64,000 nt of DNA from Adineta vaga (taxonomy: Eukaryota > Rotifera). The stretch spans positions 7,378,001 through 7,442,000 of the forward strand of contig CP075494.1 of assembly GCA_021613535.1 (NCBI GenBank), in the 5' to 3' direction. A program made the translations under genes and the position numbers. This document shows positions 1 to 12,772 of this stretch, piece by piece; the stretch's first letter is position 1; the number at the start of each line of letters is the position of its first letter. The notes below the pieces were generated by a model that saw nothing but the letters and a program-made list of their open reading frames with translations, searched no databases and had not been told where the DNA came from.

Positions 1-3000
1 ATAAATATGCCTGATCCATTAACAAACGATGATAATAATAATCAACATTCGGATGTAACAAATGATAAGAAGAAAAAAGAGAAGAATTTGATTGAACAAG
101 GAAAGAAAAAACGTAAGGATCAAAAGAAATCCAAACGTGAAACTAAGGAAGAAGAACAAGTACGAACTAAAGCGAAAGGAAACACAGTACAAACAAGTGA
201 GGAAACCGATGATGAACGTGACGAAAGTGAACAAGAATTAGTGAATGCAAAACAACAAACTGCTGAAACTTCATCGAAAGCTCGTAAACGTAATAAAAAT
301 AAGACATCGACAACTCAAATAGAAACAAATGTTAAAAATACAACAATATCAACTCGAGCTCCACCTGTAACTCATCCAAAATCAACAACTAAAGATGAAG
401 TTGAAACAACAAAACAACAAACAAAAGCTCAAAATAAATCATCCGTTCAGACAACAAACAACAAACCAACAACAACACCAACCACCACTGCAAACAAAAA
501 ATCTACAGAAGTCGTAGAAGATTATGAACCATTTACAATTGTTGGTGGCAATCGACATAAATCAACAGCGCTACCATTACAGCAACAACAACAACAACAA
601 AATAAATCTGTATGTTTAAAGATTATTTTCTCAAAATAATTTACCTACTCGCTTTTTTTCTTCCTAAAGCAAGCAACACCAACTGTGGCTCCTGTGCAAC
701 AATCATCTCCAGCTCCAGTTCAACGTCAACAACCTACACAAAAGCAACCAACAACTCAAGTCAATACTTCCGCGACAACTTCACAACCAGTTCAGAAACA
801 GACAACAACGCAAGTGAATCCTTCCGCAACAACTTCACAACCTTCCAAACAACAGCAGTCAACCAAAGTCACATCTACAGTTGCCGATCTCATCAAAGGT
901 AAAATATTTTTATTTTATTCCAATTTTTAACTTTATAAATTGTTCTCTCAGTTCTTCCATCTTCCCAACTTGTCGTTACAGAATTAATGTCTGCACTTGA
1001 TGCATATCCATTATCAACTGATGAATTAGATATAATCATGCAAAAGATTGCAAATAAACAATTTCTTGTCAAACAAGATTGGAGTAAAGTAAGAAGAATA
1101 AATGAAAAGAAAACTTGATTATTCTAATATTCCTATTTTAGTTACAAATGGGTCAAAAAATTGATCCTCAAACTCATATTGGTCAAGTTTTAGATGAATC
1201 AGCTAAAGCTTATGCTGATGGTATTTATTCTTTATTGAACAAAATTTTATTCTATTTTTTTCTTCTTCTCCTCCTCCTCCTAAAGATATGAAAACCAATT
1301 CGATGAAACGTATCAAAGAATTGGCTGATGAACTTAATGCAGAAAAACGTCGTAATCATGATCTATCCAAAGAAAAAACCGAAAAAGAACGTGAAAATCA
1401 AATTCTTCATGCTCAATTAGATTCCGTTCAACATAAATCGCAATCAACACAAGCAACTTCTCAACCTCAACAACAAAAACTTCAAACACTTGAAATGCAA
1501 TTAAAGCGTTTAACTGAAGAAAACACTCATTTACAACAACAATTAACTACACCTAATACCGGAGATTCATCGAATTTGAAATTCCAATTATTAAGTGAGC
1601 AAGTGAAAAAATTATCTATGGATAATGCTAATTGGGAAAAGAAAGCTCATAGTAATGAATTATTAGCCAAAGAAGCCCAAAAAGAAAAAGACGATTTAAT
1701 TCGGTAAGAATTTTCCGTATAACTCAAACGATTGATTCAATCGAATCTTCTAACTTTTAGTTACAATGAACAATTAACTCAATCACTTCAAAATGCTGAA
1801 AAAGAATTAAAATCAATCGAAGAAAAACATCATCATCAAACAAATGAAAGACAAACATCAGATGTAAATGAACTCAAACGTCGTATTGAACAACTTGAAA
1901 CTGAAAATGAACAATTACGACGTGAAGATATTGTTCATGTTGAACCATCATCACCTACACATATTCAAACACTTACCGTAAACAATGAAGAACGTGAAGA
2001 ATTTGAAAAAGAAATTAATCAATTAAAAGAAAAGGAACGAGAATATGAAAATTTCAAACAAAAATTAACTCAAGAAATTCAAGAACAGAAAAAGACAGTT
2101 GATGATTTAAAAGTAAACGTCACTCTCAAAGTATTTGTTCATTAATCGTTTTTTCCCCTATTTTCAAGAATCAACATCAAACTCAAGAGAATGAATTACG
2201 ACAAGAAATTGACCGATTAAAACAAGTAAAATTGAAAATATATGTATCATAAACTTAATTTAACATTTGATTTTCGTTTAGGAAAAAACGAACGCTCAAC
2301 AACACGCTAATGAGTAAGAATAAAACTATCTTGTTTCCTTTCCAAGAAATAAGATTTTCTTTTTACGCTAAAGATCTCATCACCATGACGTCAATATTTT
2401 ACGAAGTGAAGTTGATCAACTTAAAGTAAGTTCAAACTAATAATTCATCTTTTTATGTTTAACGTCTTGATTAATTAAGTTAACAATTTCCAAATCAGAA
2501 GAACATCTTCGTGAAGAACGTCAAAAACAACGAGAAACTCTCACTAATCTTCTCAATGAAGATCTTCGACATCAATTACCTCATGACAAACAAGTAATTG
2601 ATCATTCTCCGCAAACAAATAATTCATCAATCGTATTGAAATGTTACTCTGTTTTAGGATTCCGATCAATGGCTTGAATCATATCGACAATTATTCGAAA
2701 CGAATAAGGTATATATCTCATAAGGATTCAATATTTTCATTGCCTTACATACACAATCACACCGCATTTGTTTTTATTTCAGCAACATGTCCATGAAGAA
2801 TCTGCTTCATTAAAACACGAAAATGATCAACTTCGCAAAAATATGAATGAGATTGTTAGTGAATTGTAATCCTTCTATTTCATTTTATTCTTCAATTCTT
2901 TGTTAGGAAAATCAATTGAAAGAAATTGAAAAAACTGTACAAAGTAAAGAAGATTCCCTACTCTCCGAATTAAAAAGTGTAAGTCTTTGATAAATGAATT

Positions 3001-3728
3001 TTTTCATTGAGTAAATTTCATTTTTTTTTCTTTCTTTTAGAAAGACTCAACCGTTGAAGCAATTCGTAATGAGAATGAACAATTAACTGGTGAAATTCAA
3101 CGTCTTCGTAATGAAATTCATCAATTACAATCGATGCATGATACATCAAACAATGAAGTTCGTGAATTAAAACATCAGCTTGACGAAAAATTTCTGCTTG
3201 CTACAAATAGTCCAGCAGTGATTGCTGTAAGGACCTTCTTCAGATTATAAGTTGCATGTTGAGGATATAGAAAATAACTTCTTCTGCTTTGCTTAGCTTA
3301 GCTTCTTTAATTTACACATTAATATCTAGTCCTTTCTTTGACTACTAATTCATCTAGGATGAATCATTTGAACTTGTTAAACAACCATCACCATCATTAT
3401 CACCGATCGTTATTGATATTCGTGCTGAACAGTTGAATGAGTTGATTCGATCAAGTAAAGAAGCACTCGAAAATCAAGATTCAATCACACAACAACTCGA
3501 TAAACATTTGAATGATATACATCCTAGTGGCCATGAAGAGGTACACTGCAAGAATGAAAAAAATTAATTCCGAGATGTTTTTGAATAGATACACTAAAAC
3601 CTAACACCGCATGCTTGCTCATCACTTTTCGAATTATTTTGTTTTTTCGAATGAAACTTATACTTTCTTTTGAATCTTTTTAGAATACAACATCAACAGT
3701 ATCTTCCACTTCCAATGAGCAATCTTAA
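1..3728 (+). CDS. RRBP1: Ribosome-binding protein 1 / kinectin-like coiled-coil ER protein (5' end outside window)
   Basis: Sixteen exons join in frame: <1-609, 670-898, 952-1088, 1142-1220, 1286-1703, 1761-2112, 2169-2225, 2282-2313, 2374-2425, 2480-2593, 2658-2708, 2783-2854, 2907-2978, 3041-3226, 3358-3540, 3684-3728 (about 895 residues). The N-terminal part is Lys/Glu-rich, then Thr/Gln-rich. A short globular-looking segment (LPSSQLVVTELMSAL, then QDWSK) resembles the p180/kinectin segment that precedes the coiled coil. The rest is continuous heptad-rich coiled coil. Family members are ER membrane proteins that bind ribosomes or kinesin through this rod. Their N-terminal membrane helix is not visible, and the frame is open to base 1, so the true start is probably upstream; an ATG at 7 is the first in-frame Met seen. 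The polyGln run near 580-600 is low complexity. The family call rests on layout and a few segments; another coiled-coil protein remains possible. Confidence 0.62.
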
Positions 3729-4037
3729 TTTGTAGGCAATAGCCTTGCAATCTGTTTTCTTTTCGTCATATTTATTGCTAGATTATATTCCTTTATTATC
3801 AAGAGAAAAAAAAGAAAAAATTCTTTTGTTTTTTTTTATTGGTGCTGTTTCATTTTTTTCAACTAATGTGGTTCTGGTTTATTTATATTCTGTTTTTTTT
3901 CTTCTTCTTGTTTGCAGTCGCTTTTTACTCTTGTTGTTGATGTTATTATTGTTATTTTAAGCAAAAAAATACATCTATACTGATGATTTTCATCCGATAT
4001 AAACAAAAAAAAAACAACAACGAAAGTTTTTTGATTT
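3729..4037. other. T-rich gap between convergent genes
   Basis: Between two converging stop codons. It holds T-rich low-complexity sequence (long runs of T and TTG/TTC from about 3825 to 3960), consistent with 3' UTRs. The open frame here has only hydrophobic low-complexity content and is not taken as a gene. Confidence 0.6.
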
Positions 4038-4397
4038 CTAAAGTTCTTGATGTTCGGCTCCGTACCATTTGGCGACTGTTATTTTTGATTCATTATGAAG
4101 ATGAACATAACCATTATGTTGTAATTCAATATATCTATCAATTAGAGGTTCTGCTGTACGTAAGATATGCATACGAAATAATGATGAACCAAATCGACGC
4201 CAATGTTCTTCACGTGATGGACATACTTGGTGATAATCGGATGATTGAATTAATGATATTGGAAAGATATTTTCTTCCACAGAAACATCAACACATGTAT
4301 TCCAAAGATTAACAAATATAACTGAATTTACCGATACTGTTAGAAGAAACAAGCAATAAATAACAAATAATGTTCGAATTTGAGAATTGAAGTGCAT
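4038..4397 (-). CDS. Small predicted secreted or signal-anchored protein, unknown function
   Basis: Single open frame of 119 residues. It begins MHFNSQIRTLFVIYCLFLL, a short basic head followed by a hydrophobic core typical of a signal peptide, with possible cleavage after VNS. The remaining ~95 residues are polar, with two Cys (in NTC and VCPS), an N-glycosylation sequon (NES) and balanced charge (RRFGSSLFRMHILR). That composition is more protein-like than the spurious frames nearby. I do not recognise the family. No intron is apparent. A second weak possibility is that it is one exon of a longer gene, but no convincing flanking exon was found. Confidence 0.45.
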   Translation of the reverse strand: MHFNSQIRTLFVIYCLFLLTVSVNSVIFVNLWNTCVDVSVEENIFPISLIQSSDYHQVCPSREEHWRRFGSSLFRMHILRTAEPLIDRYIELQHNGYVHLHNESKITVAKWYGAEHQEL

Positions 4398-5482
4398 ATT
4401 TTATTTTATGTAAATGAAAGGACTCTTTCGAGTATGTATGACAATGAAAGAATAACAAATCATGCGTAACTGAACACGTACACACGAGAAAAAAAAGGAG
4501 ACGAGTCAGCAATTTACCCAATCAATGTCATGTTTTCTTACTTCGAGAGACACGTTATACTTAATGAAAGTTCGTTGATATCTTATCGTGATATGAGACG
4601 ATTTTATTTAAACTGATTAGATTGAACATTTGTCTATACTTTCGACAATTATTCTTGACAGAATTTTTACATCGGTTGCGTATTTGATTTGTATATTTTC
4701 TTCGTTCGATGAGTCATTTGATACTTTGTAATGTCTCGTCTACAATACTCGATAATAAAATAAACAGAAGTATAATACACGATGAGAAGTATTGATGATG
4801 TTTATAAATATTCTCAAGGTAAAGTGTTCAACAATAATAATTCGAATGTATGAATTTCGTTAAGAAAACAAAATTTAATGCTTTTTTTGTCAGCATAACA
4901 AAAAAAACCATGAAAAATTAATTCTACGCATAAGACATAAAACCTTCGAAGACAGTCCTTAAATAACATATTAGTCTGAATGATTTGACTCGTCTCCTAA
5001 CCATTCTGTCCTTTTCAATAAGGACAAAGATAAATCCATAAAAAAATGAACTTAATTCATATTAATAGCTTTCAAGGAAATGTACTAATGATGTGATAGA
5101 GACGATTCATAGGTATCACAATACATCTTCCAAACAATAGTATTACATCATATATGTCTATCATTTGATTGTAGAGCAAGTAGAATGAAGACATAAGATT
5201 AAGTTATAGACAAAACTACTTGAATTACTTGTCTCAACTGATAAACTAAATTGAAGATTAAAATAAATGCATCTTTTTTCATAGACACAAACAACATTAT
5301 ATTTCGTTTTAATCAATGACAAAAAACATAATTAACTTAATTCAACAAAAACTTTCTTCTCGTTCGTATAGAAATTAAAATAAAAATATCGACTAAATAT
5401 TTATGTATATATGTATATATCTGACTTCATTCCGTTGTCGATGATTTTACTGTTCATTGAAATAAATTCAATAAAGAATGAA
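4398..5482. other. Intergenic, no gene seen
   Basis: AT-rich sequence between two minus-strand genes, with stops in all frames at short intervals. It should contain the 3' UTR of the downstream membrane protein gene and the promoter of the small secreted protein. No convincing repeat or RNA gene. Confidence 0.5.
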
Positions 5483-6474
5483 TTAAACACGTGTTATATC
5501 AATAAAACTAGTCGGTCGTGATTCATCAATATACGGAATATCGTCAAGATTATCGTAATAAAATGGTCCAATTGGAATTTTTTCATTTATAGTCATTGAA
5601 GATGAAGGCACATTAGATTTCCCAGAAAATTGAGATGTTTTCGTAGGTTTAGGTTTTTTCTTTTCAGACTAGAATTTAACAAAAAGAAAAATTCAAATAG
5701 AAGCAAAATACAAATCTTACAGAAGTCGTTCGAGAGATTTTCTCCGATTGTTCAGGTATGAGAAGATGATCTTGTTTTCTATGACGTTTAGAATTTCGAC
5801 GTCTAAAAAAAAATAATCAAATCTAATTAGCAATTCTAATCACTTTCATAATAACTTTTTAGGTTTCGATATAACTACGTAAGATTTCATCGATTTCCTT
5901 TTGAAAAAAGAATTCTTTCATTAAATAAACAAACAAGCAATAGATTGCTTCTTCATTGACTCATTTCCATAAACCAACGGAATATTTATAAATAATGCCC
6001 AGAGGAAAATGCATGTTTTTTTGGTTCAACAATCAACTGATTTTTGTTCTCGAGAATCATTCTTTGATATAAACAATACGTTTCTATAGTCAACGCAACA
6101 TATGTGCATCATATTTTTGAATGCGTGATAAAAATCGGTATAGTATGTCTTCTCATACAATGATAAAATTTCGTTTAGTATGAAAACAAATATATATATA
6201 TATATATATGAATTCTTTATACATACCGGTTAAGACAAATGAAAATAAACAAAACCGTTGATATTGTAATACAAACAAGAACAATTATGATCGCAATTGT
6301 AAGAAGTAATAATCGTAGAGCTTCATTATTCGCTTCCGAATTTTGATTAAATGATAACATTAAAGTGTTATTTATTGTGACATTAGAAGCAGACAGAGTT
6401 TGATCAATGATTCCATCACCTGCCGGTAAATTGTAAGATCCATCCAAACCCATATTCTCCGTTAAATCATTCAT
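5483..6474 (-). CDS. Single-pass membrane protein with PDZ-ligand-like C terminus, unknown family
   Basis: Three exons on the minus strand join in frame: 6474-6227, 5802-5721, 5668-5483 (171 residues). Residues about 1-54 are polar with two N-glycosylation sequons (NVT, NNT) and no signal peptide. Residues about 55-80 form one strongly hydrophobic helix (LLLLTIAIIIVLVCITISTV). The basic segment NRRRNSKRHRK directly after it suggests, by the positive-inside rule, that the C terminus is cytoplasmic. The tail is Ser/Thr/Lys-rich and ends DITRV, which fits a class I PDZ ligand (T at -2, V at 0). Introns of 424 nt and 52 nt have good donors (GTATGT, GTAAGA). I do not recognise the family. The upstream region carries two (TA)n microsatellites. 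Confidence 0.68.
6191..6209. repeat. (TA)n microsatellite
   Basis: Pure TA dinucleotide run inside the first intron of the PDZ-tail membrane protein gene. Confidence 0.9.
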
Positions 6475-6550
6475 AATTTATTCCGGAATATAAACTATCA
6501 AGTGTAACAAAAGTAAAAGACGTTGATCGGTAGTGTGTGTATGTATGTAG

Positions 6551-6569
6551 TATATATATATATATATAT
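6551..6569. repeat. (TA)n microsatellite
   Basis: Pure TA run about 80 bp upstream of the start codon of the PDZ-tail membrane protein gene. Confidence 0.9.
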
Positions 6570-8227
6570 CTGTAGACAAGAAGAAAAAAAAGGCATAGAC
6601 TACAGTCAATATATATATATTACAAGAGGAGAAAAAAAAGAACTGATTGAATTACTAAAATATCAAGAAGAGAAAAAAAAATGGTGACCTTCAGATAACA
6701 AATGGATTGAAATTTAGCTTGCATATTGACGCATTACTAATATATCGAAATCCTTTCTTTCTTATTGTAAAAGCTCATAATTTTAATTCATATGAAGAGA
6801 AAAAAACATGGTTGTGAATTTTAATTTACTTTTCAAGGTAAATTAATGTGAACAGATGGTAGAGACGAAAGTTCGTTATAGACTACTCTATACCTTCAAT
6901 AATGATAATGATTTTTTTTTCTTTCTTTCTATTCAACAGTTTCTATTCTTGCCTTGAGGAAACGACCATGTTAATGAGCGTAATGTTGTCGCTATTTCTA
7001 TCCGTTCCAATGACGTCGAACATCAACAAGAAAAAGAAAAAAATATATAAATATGTATACACATTCGATTCTTCACATTTACACACACACAATTCATATT
7101 TACTTGGTAAAGATAGAAAAAAAACGCAGATGAGATAATGCCAAAACATCATTTTCTAAGAAGAGATAATGAAAGCTATTTCTTCTTTTTTTTCTCTTTC
7201 TATTCTTCTTCTTCTTTTTTAGGCTCATTGATGAAGTCTTCTATTGACACAATTGATGATGACATTCAGTTCAAGAATACAGGGAAAAAAAAAACTTAAT
7301 CTGATCTTCGAAGCTTTCTTCTAATAATTTAATATCAATGTTCATTGTTCACTATTTGAAAGAATAGTAACATTATAGAAACGAACATATGTTCTTCAGG
7401 TCGAAAGAGAACAATTCTATGTAAGTAATAGATGTAAAAATCTAATGACAATCGAAGACTAGACATTGGTCATTTTAACGATGAGTGCATAAAACGATGA
7501 AATGTTTTCTTTTAATTCAAAAAATTGACATAGAACAGGTACAAACGTTTACGCTTACTAAAAGAAAAATCTTTGTAGTACAAACGCATGTAAATAGTAT
7601 GATTGATTAACAAGAAAATCTCTCAGTCGAGGTTGAATATATATATATATATATTCAGTCAATTGGTACATAATCTAGGGACTTTCATATGTAATAATAG
7701 GAATATTACTACAAAGCAAAAAAAGAGAAAAGAAATGAAAGACATCAGTAACAACCAAACGCAAGAAAAATATGTCTTTATCTTTCTTTGTTTTTTCTTC
7801 TTGAAATTCGACGCTCATTCGACTTACTTTAATTATCCTCGTATTATATGTAGATATGGATACTTAATTATCGACTTTATTATTAATTCTTCTTCTTTAT
7901 TTAGTCGGTATACATTTCTTTCTTCTTTGTTCTATGTTTTTCACAAATCACAAGTTAATCTCAGCATGCACTCTATTATTATCTTATTTCCGTTCAATTG
8001 AAAACTTTACGTACGATAGTCACTCACTTTCATTGTTAATTGTTCCAAAGACGTGCATGCTATGTGACGTCTGTCTCTTCCTTTCTTTCAGACATGATTA
8101 GACTCATCGAAAAAATCGAAAGATAGACGCATCGGGAAACATCTAATGCAGACAAATCTGAAGACATACTTCAATTAGTCATCATCATTGTCATCGAAGC
8201 TAGAGACATAAGGTGTCATGAACAGAC

Positions 8228-8254
8228 GAGAGAAAGAAAGAGAGAGAGAGAGAA
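8228..8254. repeat. GA-rich microsatellite
   Basis: Purine tract of GA and GAAA units in the intergenic stretch. Confidence 0.85.
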
Positions 8255-9234
8255 TGTTCATTCATCAATGTCGTTAATACAATAGGACTTGTTGCTTGGC
8301 TGCGATCGATCAAATAAATATGGTCATAGTGTAGATGTAGAAAGAGAATCTCAGACAAATGACACACACGACATATATATTAACGACGAGAGAGCGACAA
8401 GTGAATAAATTTCTTGGCAAGACGAAAAAGAAAAAAGGGCCACATTTTTGTATGAAACAAAAAAGATCGACTCAATGGAAGTTAATGTTTTTCAAGGGGT
8501 TGTTGTTTTTATTCATGACGAAAAAATTGTTTTTCACCTTGAAAACCTTCCATCATCTTTTTCGTTACTTACTTACACATAATAATCTATTAGTGAATTT
8601 TTTTTTTCGAGTACAACAATTTTTCTCTGTTGATCGTTAATCTATGCTCAATTCATTCACTATTTAGTATTGCATATAAAAAGAAAGTTATTTCCTCTTC
8701 TCTTTCGAAAGACAATGTCTATATCGGAAGTCTTTTTCAATAATTAATCATCAATTCATTTATAATTTTCTTCGGCAAAGCTAAATCGTCAATATTATTG
8801 AAATAGAAAAAGAAAGAAAGACATTTCTCACGAGATTTACCGTTATGTTATTAACTCGACATCACTGTCTAAATCTTTCAACTATTTTATTTTTACATAA
8901 AAATCAAATGAGATGTTTTTTGACATAATGGAATACGTCTTCTATTATTCTTTGTCTTGTTATTGCTTGATTTTGTATCGTGAGACAAGACGATTGCCTG
9001 TCATCATTCGTTTTCAATACGCTTGATGAAAACAAAGTAGTGTTTGTTATCTATATTTAACGAAGTAGAAGAAGAAAAAATATAATGCTATATAGTTTTC
9101 TCGTAGTTTTTGTTTATTAGCAGAGAATCTTTGTTCGAGACATGCAAAAAGATAATAAGAAAAAGCTAAACAATTAAGTATATTGTAGAATTGTGTTTTC
9201 AGATCTAGTCGAATCGACAACAACGAATTGAGCT

Positions 9235-11105
9235 TTATAATTCCGTAAAACTGTAATCACGATTTATTCCTAGAGCACGAAATGCTAATGGACATGTAAA
9301 AGCAATATTAAATCCAATTATAAAATAAGTTAGATAATAGTAGGGCATTTCAATCTTGGCATAACGTTTAGAATCGGGATTTTTCCAATCAAGACCATAG
9401 AAAGTACATGCATAACGTAATACAATTGTTTTAACTATTTGTCTTGTTGTAGCAACAATTAATAAACCGATAATTGTACGTAAGCACCAAAGACCTAGAT
9501 CTGGTTCAAGAATAGCATAAATCGGTGGCATAATTGGTCTTTCAAGTAAACCCAATTTATTCATAACTGTTGTTGCTGATAGAAAACCAAATGTACTTCC
9601 TAAAATAATAGTTGTATCCGAACGAGCAGTTGACCATTGTTTTACACTTGGATAACATTTTATCAGAAATATTCCAAGTAAAAAGCCAAGTATCGGTGAT
9701 GAACTATAATCTAATACAAAATTATCAATTGTATCAACATGAGAAAACGTTAGAAATACTAATATCAATGCGTATATCGTACCACCAATGATATCCTAGA
9801 AGAAAAGAAATCTATGTGAAATAAAATTTTTAAGGGAAAAATTCGTATGGAGAGATAGTTAGAATGCTGACATATCACAATATTCTCCATAGTACAGTTA
9901 TGTAAATTCAAAAACGTTACATTTTCATCGATTTGATGTGTTTGATTAAGCCGATCTATTTCAATCCATGATCAACGAACAATTTGTCTACCTTCATCAT
10001 CGTGTAACAAGAGATGTGTAGCACTTCAGTTATAAAAAAAAGTACATATTTCCTCTAGCAAGGCAAGCTGTGACCTTCTATCAAGTGTATACACTAGTAA
10101 AATGAGACGATTCTTTTTTTTGCAGATACTTGAAAGGAAAAGAAAGCGTTTTTTATTGACTCATATCAAAAGGTAATGAGGTGACGATCTTTTGATAAAA
10201 ACTTACAAGAAATGAATGCATGCCAAGATATATTCGACTGAGACAAACCCATAGACATATAATTGATGCACAGATTAATCCAATCGTTAGATCAAACTGA
10301 AGCAAATCAATAAAGATATTTTTATTCAATTCTATTGATTGATATTACCTCATATCGTTGATAAGATAGAAAAACAAGTGAGAATGGAATGCCAGCTGCA
10401 AACATTGCATGTGTTGAAGGAAATCCATACTCTTCAACATAACTAAATATATCCGAAAAAGAAATACGAATAATTAATGTTCGAAAAAGAGAAACTTCTT
10501 TCTACCGTTTTTCTAATTGTAATACTGGAGGTGATGATGGTCGTGGTATCTGTAAAATATCTTTTGATGCTTGACCAATATACATAAAAAATGCCCAAAG
10601 TATTGAAACTTTTCTCGCCACACATCCATCGACATTCCATATCCTACATCGAAAGCAACTATAAACGGCCATTTTTTGTCCTTAAAATTTGAACTAACCA
10701 TGTCGGAAAAAATAAAATGTAGAAAATTTCATTTCCTAATGCAGATCCAAGTTGAAAAAAATAATACCAAAACCACGATGTTACTTTATAATCTACATCT
10801 GTTGAGTTAGGATTTTCGGTTTTATTTTGATTATTACTATGTTCGATTTCTTGAAGACATTCATCGAGAACATTTTTGTCATAAGTTACTTTTCTTTCAT
10901 GATGTCGATTGTATAAACCATTGAGTATTTGAGCAGTAGTATTATTATTACTATTTTTTTCATTAATATTCTTTTTCTTTTCAATTTTGGGAATCAGATC
11001 TGGTTGACGATTAGCAAGTGGTCGAATACCAAAATAATGTTGAAATCGTGCAACATGTTCAGCTTCATTAAGCCAAAAAATAAACGAACGAATTGGATTC
11101 AACAT
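9235..11105 (-). CDS. SGPP1: Sphingosine-1-phosphate phosphatase
   Basis: Five exons on the minus strand: 11105-10699, 10643-10506, 10442-10349, 10296-10207, 9795-9235 (429 residues; human SGPP1/2 are about 400-440). The enzyme dephosphorylates sphingosine 1-phosphate in the ER membrane. All three motifs of the lipid phosphate phosphatase superfamily are present: K-D-I-L-Q-I-P-R-P (KX6RP) in exon 2, PSTH in exon 3, and SRIYLGMHSFLD (SRX5HX3D) split between exons 4 and 5. Multiple hydrophobic helices follow. The segments SWFWYYFFQLGSALGNE and STARSDTTIILGS are typical of the SGPP subfamily. The chosen start gives MLNPIRS followed by a family-like HVARFQHYFGIRPL; an in-frame ATG at 11204 would add 33 hydrophobic residues. 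It is head to head with Chibby. Confidence 0.9.
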
Positions 11106-11669
11106 TAATCTATCTAAAATATAAGATTCATTTGATAGAGAAACGAAAGATAATAGCATGATTGTTTGAAGTAAAAAGGTGTAATTATACAGGTTGAATA
11201 ACAAAACATGTTTTTATGCTTCTTCTAGGTTTGAATCGTAAGACAATTTATTGATTGATTGATGAGTCACTGTTAACTTTTCTAATTCTTTTGGAAAAAA
11301 AGCTATTGGATGTCAATTAAGAAGACGTCTAGCGCCATTGTCGTTTATATATCAAAGAAATAGACGATAATGAACATTAATATTCACTTTTAAATGAACT
11401 TCAACTATATTAGTATGATAAAAAGTTTATTCGTTGATTTTTATCACCATAGTAACAGTTGCGGATGATGGCGACATTAGGTAAATATACAGTCGTCAAA
11501 TCAATTGCTGGAAGTTATTTGATTCAAATTTTTCAAAATGTTGAATCGTATAACACTGACAATAAAAGTAAGGTGGATCGATGATAGAGGACGTACACAA
11601 ATCTATTTTTCAAACACACGATAACAGTCATTGAACTTTGTTGATGGCTTTTCATTTAGATAATAACAT
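11106..11669. promoter_or_regulatory. Shared upstream region of divergent SGPP and Chibby genes
   Basis: A 564-bp gap between two divergent start codons, AT-rich and without a coding signal. It must hold both promoters. No clear TATA box was picked out, so a bidirectional promoter is inferred from geometry only. Confidence 0.45.
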
Positions 11670-12074
11670 ATGTCATTTCGTAGTTCATTTGCAGTTCGAA
11701 GAACTAAACCTCGAAAAGCCGTCTCTCGTTCACCACTGAAATTACCAGCTGAAGAACTTGCACGTGAACTTGGACCACGATATCAAACAATTGATGCACG
11801 TATTGGAAATCAACGACTAGTTTATGATATATTACAAGGTGTTTGGACATCTGGTAGGTATTCTTTCATGAATTGATTTGTATAGCAACGATTTATTTTT
11901 TATTATTTAGGTGGAAATGTTGGTACACCAGTTACTTCACGAGGATTGATGAAATTAGAAAAAACGAAAAAAGAATTGGAAGAAGATAATCAAACTTTAC
12001 GTACTAAAATTGAGACGTTATTAGAAATGTTAGCTGAAGTCACTGCTGAATATGATGTTCGACGTGGTGCTTAA
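11670..12074 (+). CDS. CBY1: Chibby-family coiled-coil protein
   Basis: Two exons, 11670-11853 and 11911-12074, encode 115 residues (human CBY1 is 126). Known Chibby proteins act at the ciliary base and antagonise beta-catenin. The N-terminal half has the family pattern of a basic RKAVSRSP stretch followed by LGPRY...QRLVYDILQGVW, matching the 'F-x-x-G-x-W' region that precedes the helix in Chibby. The C-terminal half is a coiled coil (LMKLEKTKKELEEDNQTLR, then IETLLEMLAEVTAE) closely resembling LRLKVDILLDMLSESTAE of the human protein. The C-terminal basic tail is shorter than in vertebrates. AATAAA at 12311-12316 is a plausible polyadenylation signal. Confidence 0.85.
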
Positions 12075-12772
12075 AGATTAGTTATTTTGTATTTTTGTTT
12101 GTAAAAAATTGATAGAAAAGAAGAAACTATTAGGTAGAATTAGATAACGTTCTTATTCAAATGAAATCAAAATCTTCTAATAAAACTGGCAATCATCCAT
12201 TGGAATTGTTCTCGTTATTTTAGAGAACTCTAAATTGAATCTGATCAGATCATTACAAGAAACATCATTGCACCATCAGCTTTTCTTAGTTAATAAAAGA
12301 TATTATACTAAATAAATATTTGACAATATGAATTTTTCAAAGTCACTTCTCGACGAATTGTTCTTTCTCATATTGGTTTAATTATTTGTGTACATTTTCT
12401 AATATCAGATACATATTAAATAATAGACATCTTATGAAGTATGAGAATGCTTACAATCGCTTAATGGTATCTATAGTTAATTACTTTGCTTGTACAATGC
12501 TATTTCTCTAGGTTTTTATTTTATACAAACTGCTATCATACAAATGCACATAGTATATGCTCTGTATTGAGACTTAGAAGAATAGATTTTTTATAGATAA
12601 ATTTAGTAATGACGATTTAAATTTTATTTCCATAAATGTAAAATATATTCAACACATCCTTTAAAGAAATCGATAAAAAAAAGAACAGCATAATTTACTG
12701 GTAGATATGTTAAGAGAAAATCGAAAATTCAAAAGAAATAAGAAAGCAGTTCGAGAAAATTACTGGAAATAA
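12075..12772. other. Intergenic gap between convergent genes
   Basis: AT-rich sequence between the Chibby stop and the stop of the small membrane protein gene. No coding signal; presumably two 3' UTRs. Confidence 0.5.
12311..12316 (+). other. Candidate polyadenylation signal of Chibby gene
   Basis: AATAAA about 240 bp downstream of the Chibby stop codon, in AT-rich sequence where chance matches are common. Confidence 0.35.

Larger units (their letters stand above)
6475..9234. other. 2.8-kb intergenic stretch with microsatellites
   Basis: AT-rich, with (TA)n at about 6551-6569 and 7638-7654, a GA tract at 8228-8254 and many short A or T runs. Open frames here (for example at 7603-8001 and 8359-8640) have K/I/F/Y-rich low-complexity content, no splice partners and no recognisable motif. 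No gene supported. Confidence 0.5.

Noticed and set aside
7603-8001. 132-codon open frame in the intergenic stretch
   Set aside because: I/F/Y/S-rich low complexity with a microsatellite inside, no motif, no splice partner; typical of random AT-rich sequence.
8359-8640. 93-codon open frame
   Set aside because: Composition is Lys/Phe/Leu low complexity from A and T runs; no signal of selection.
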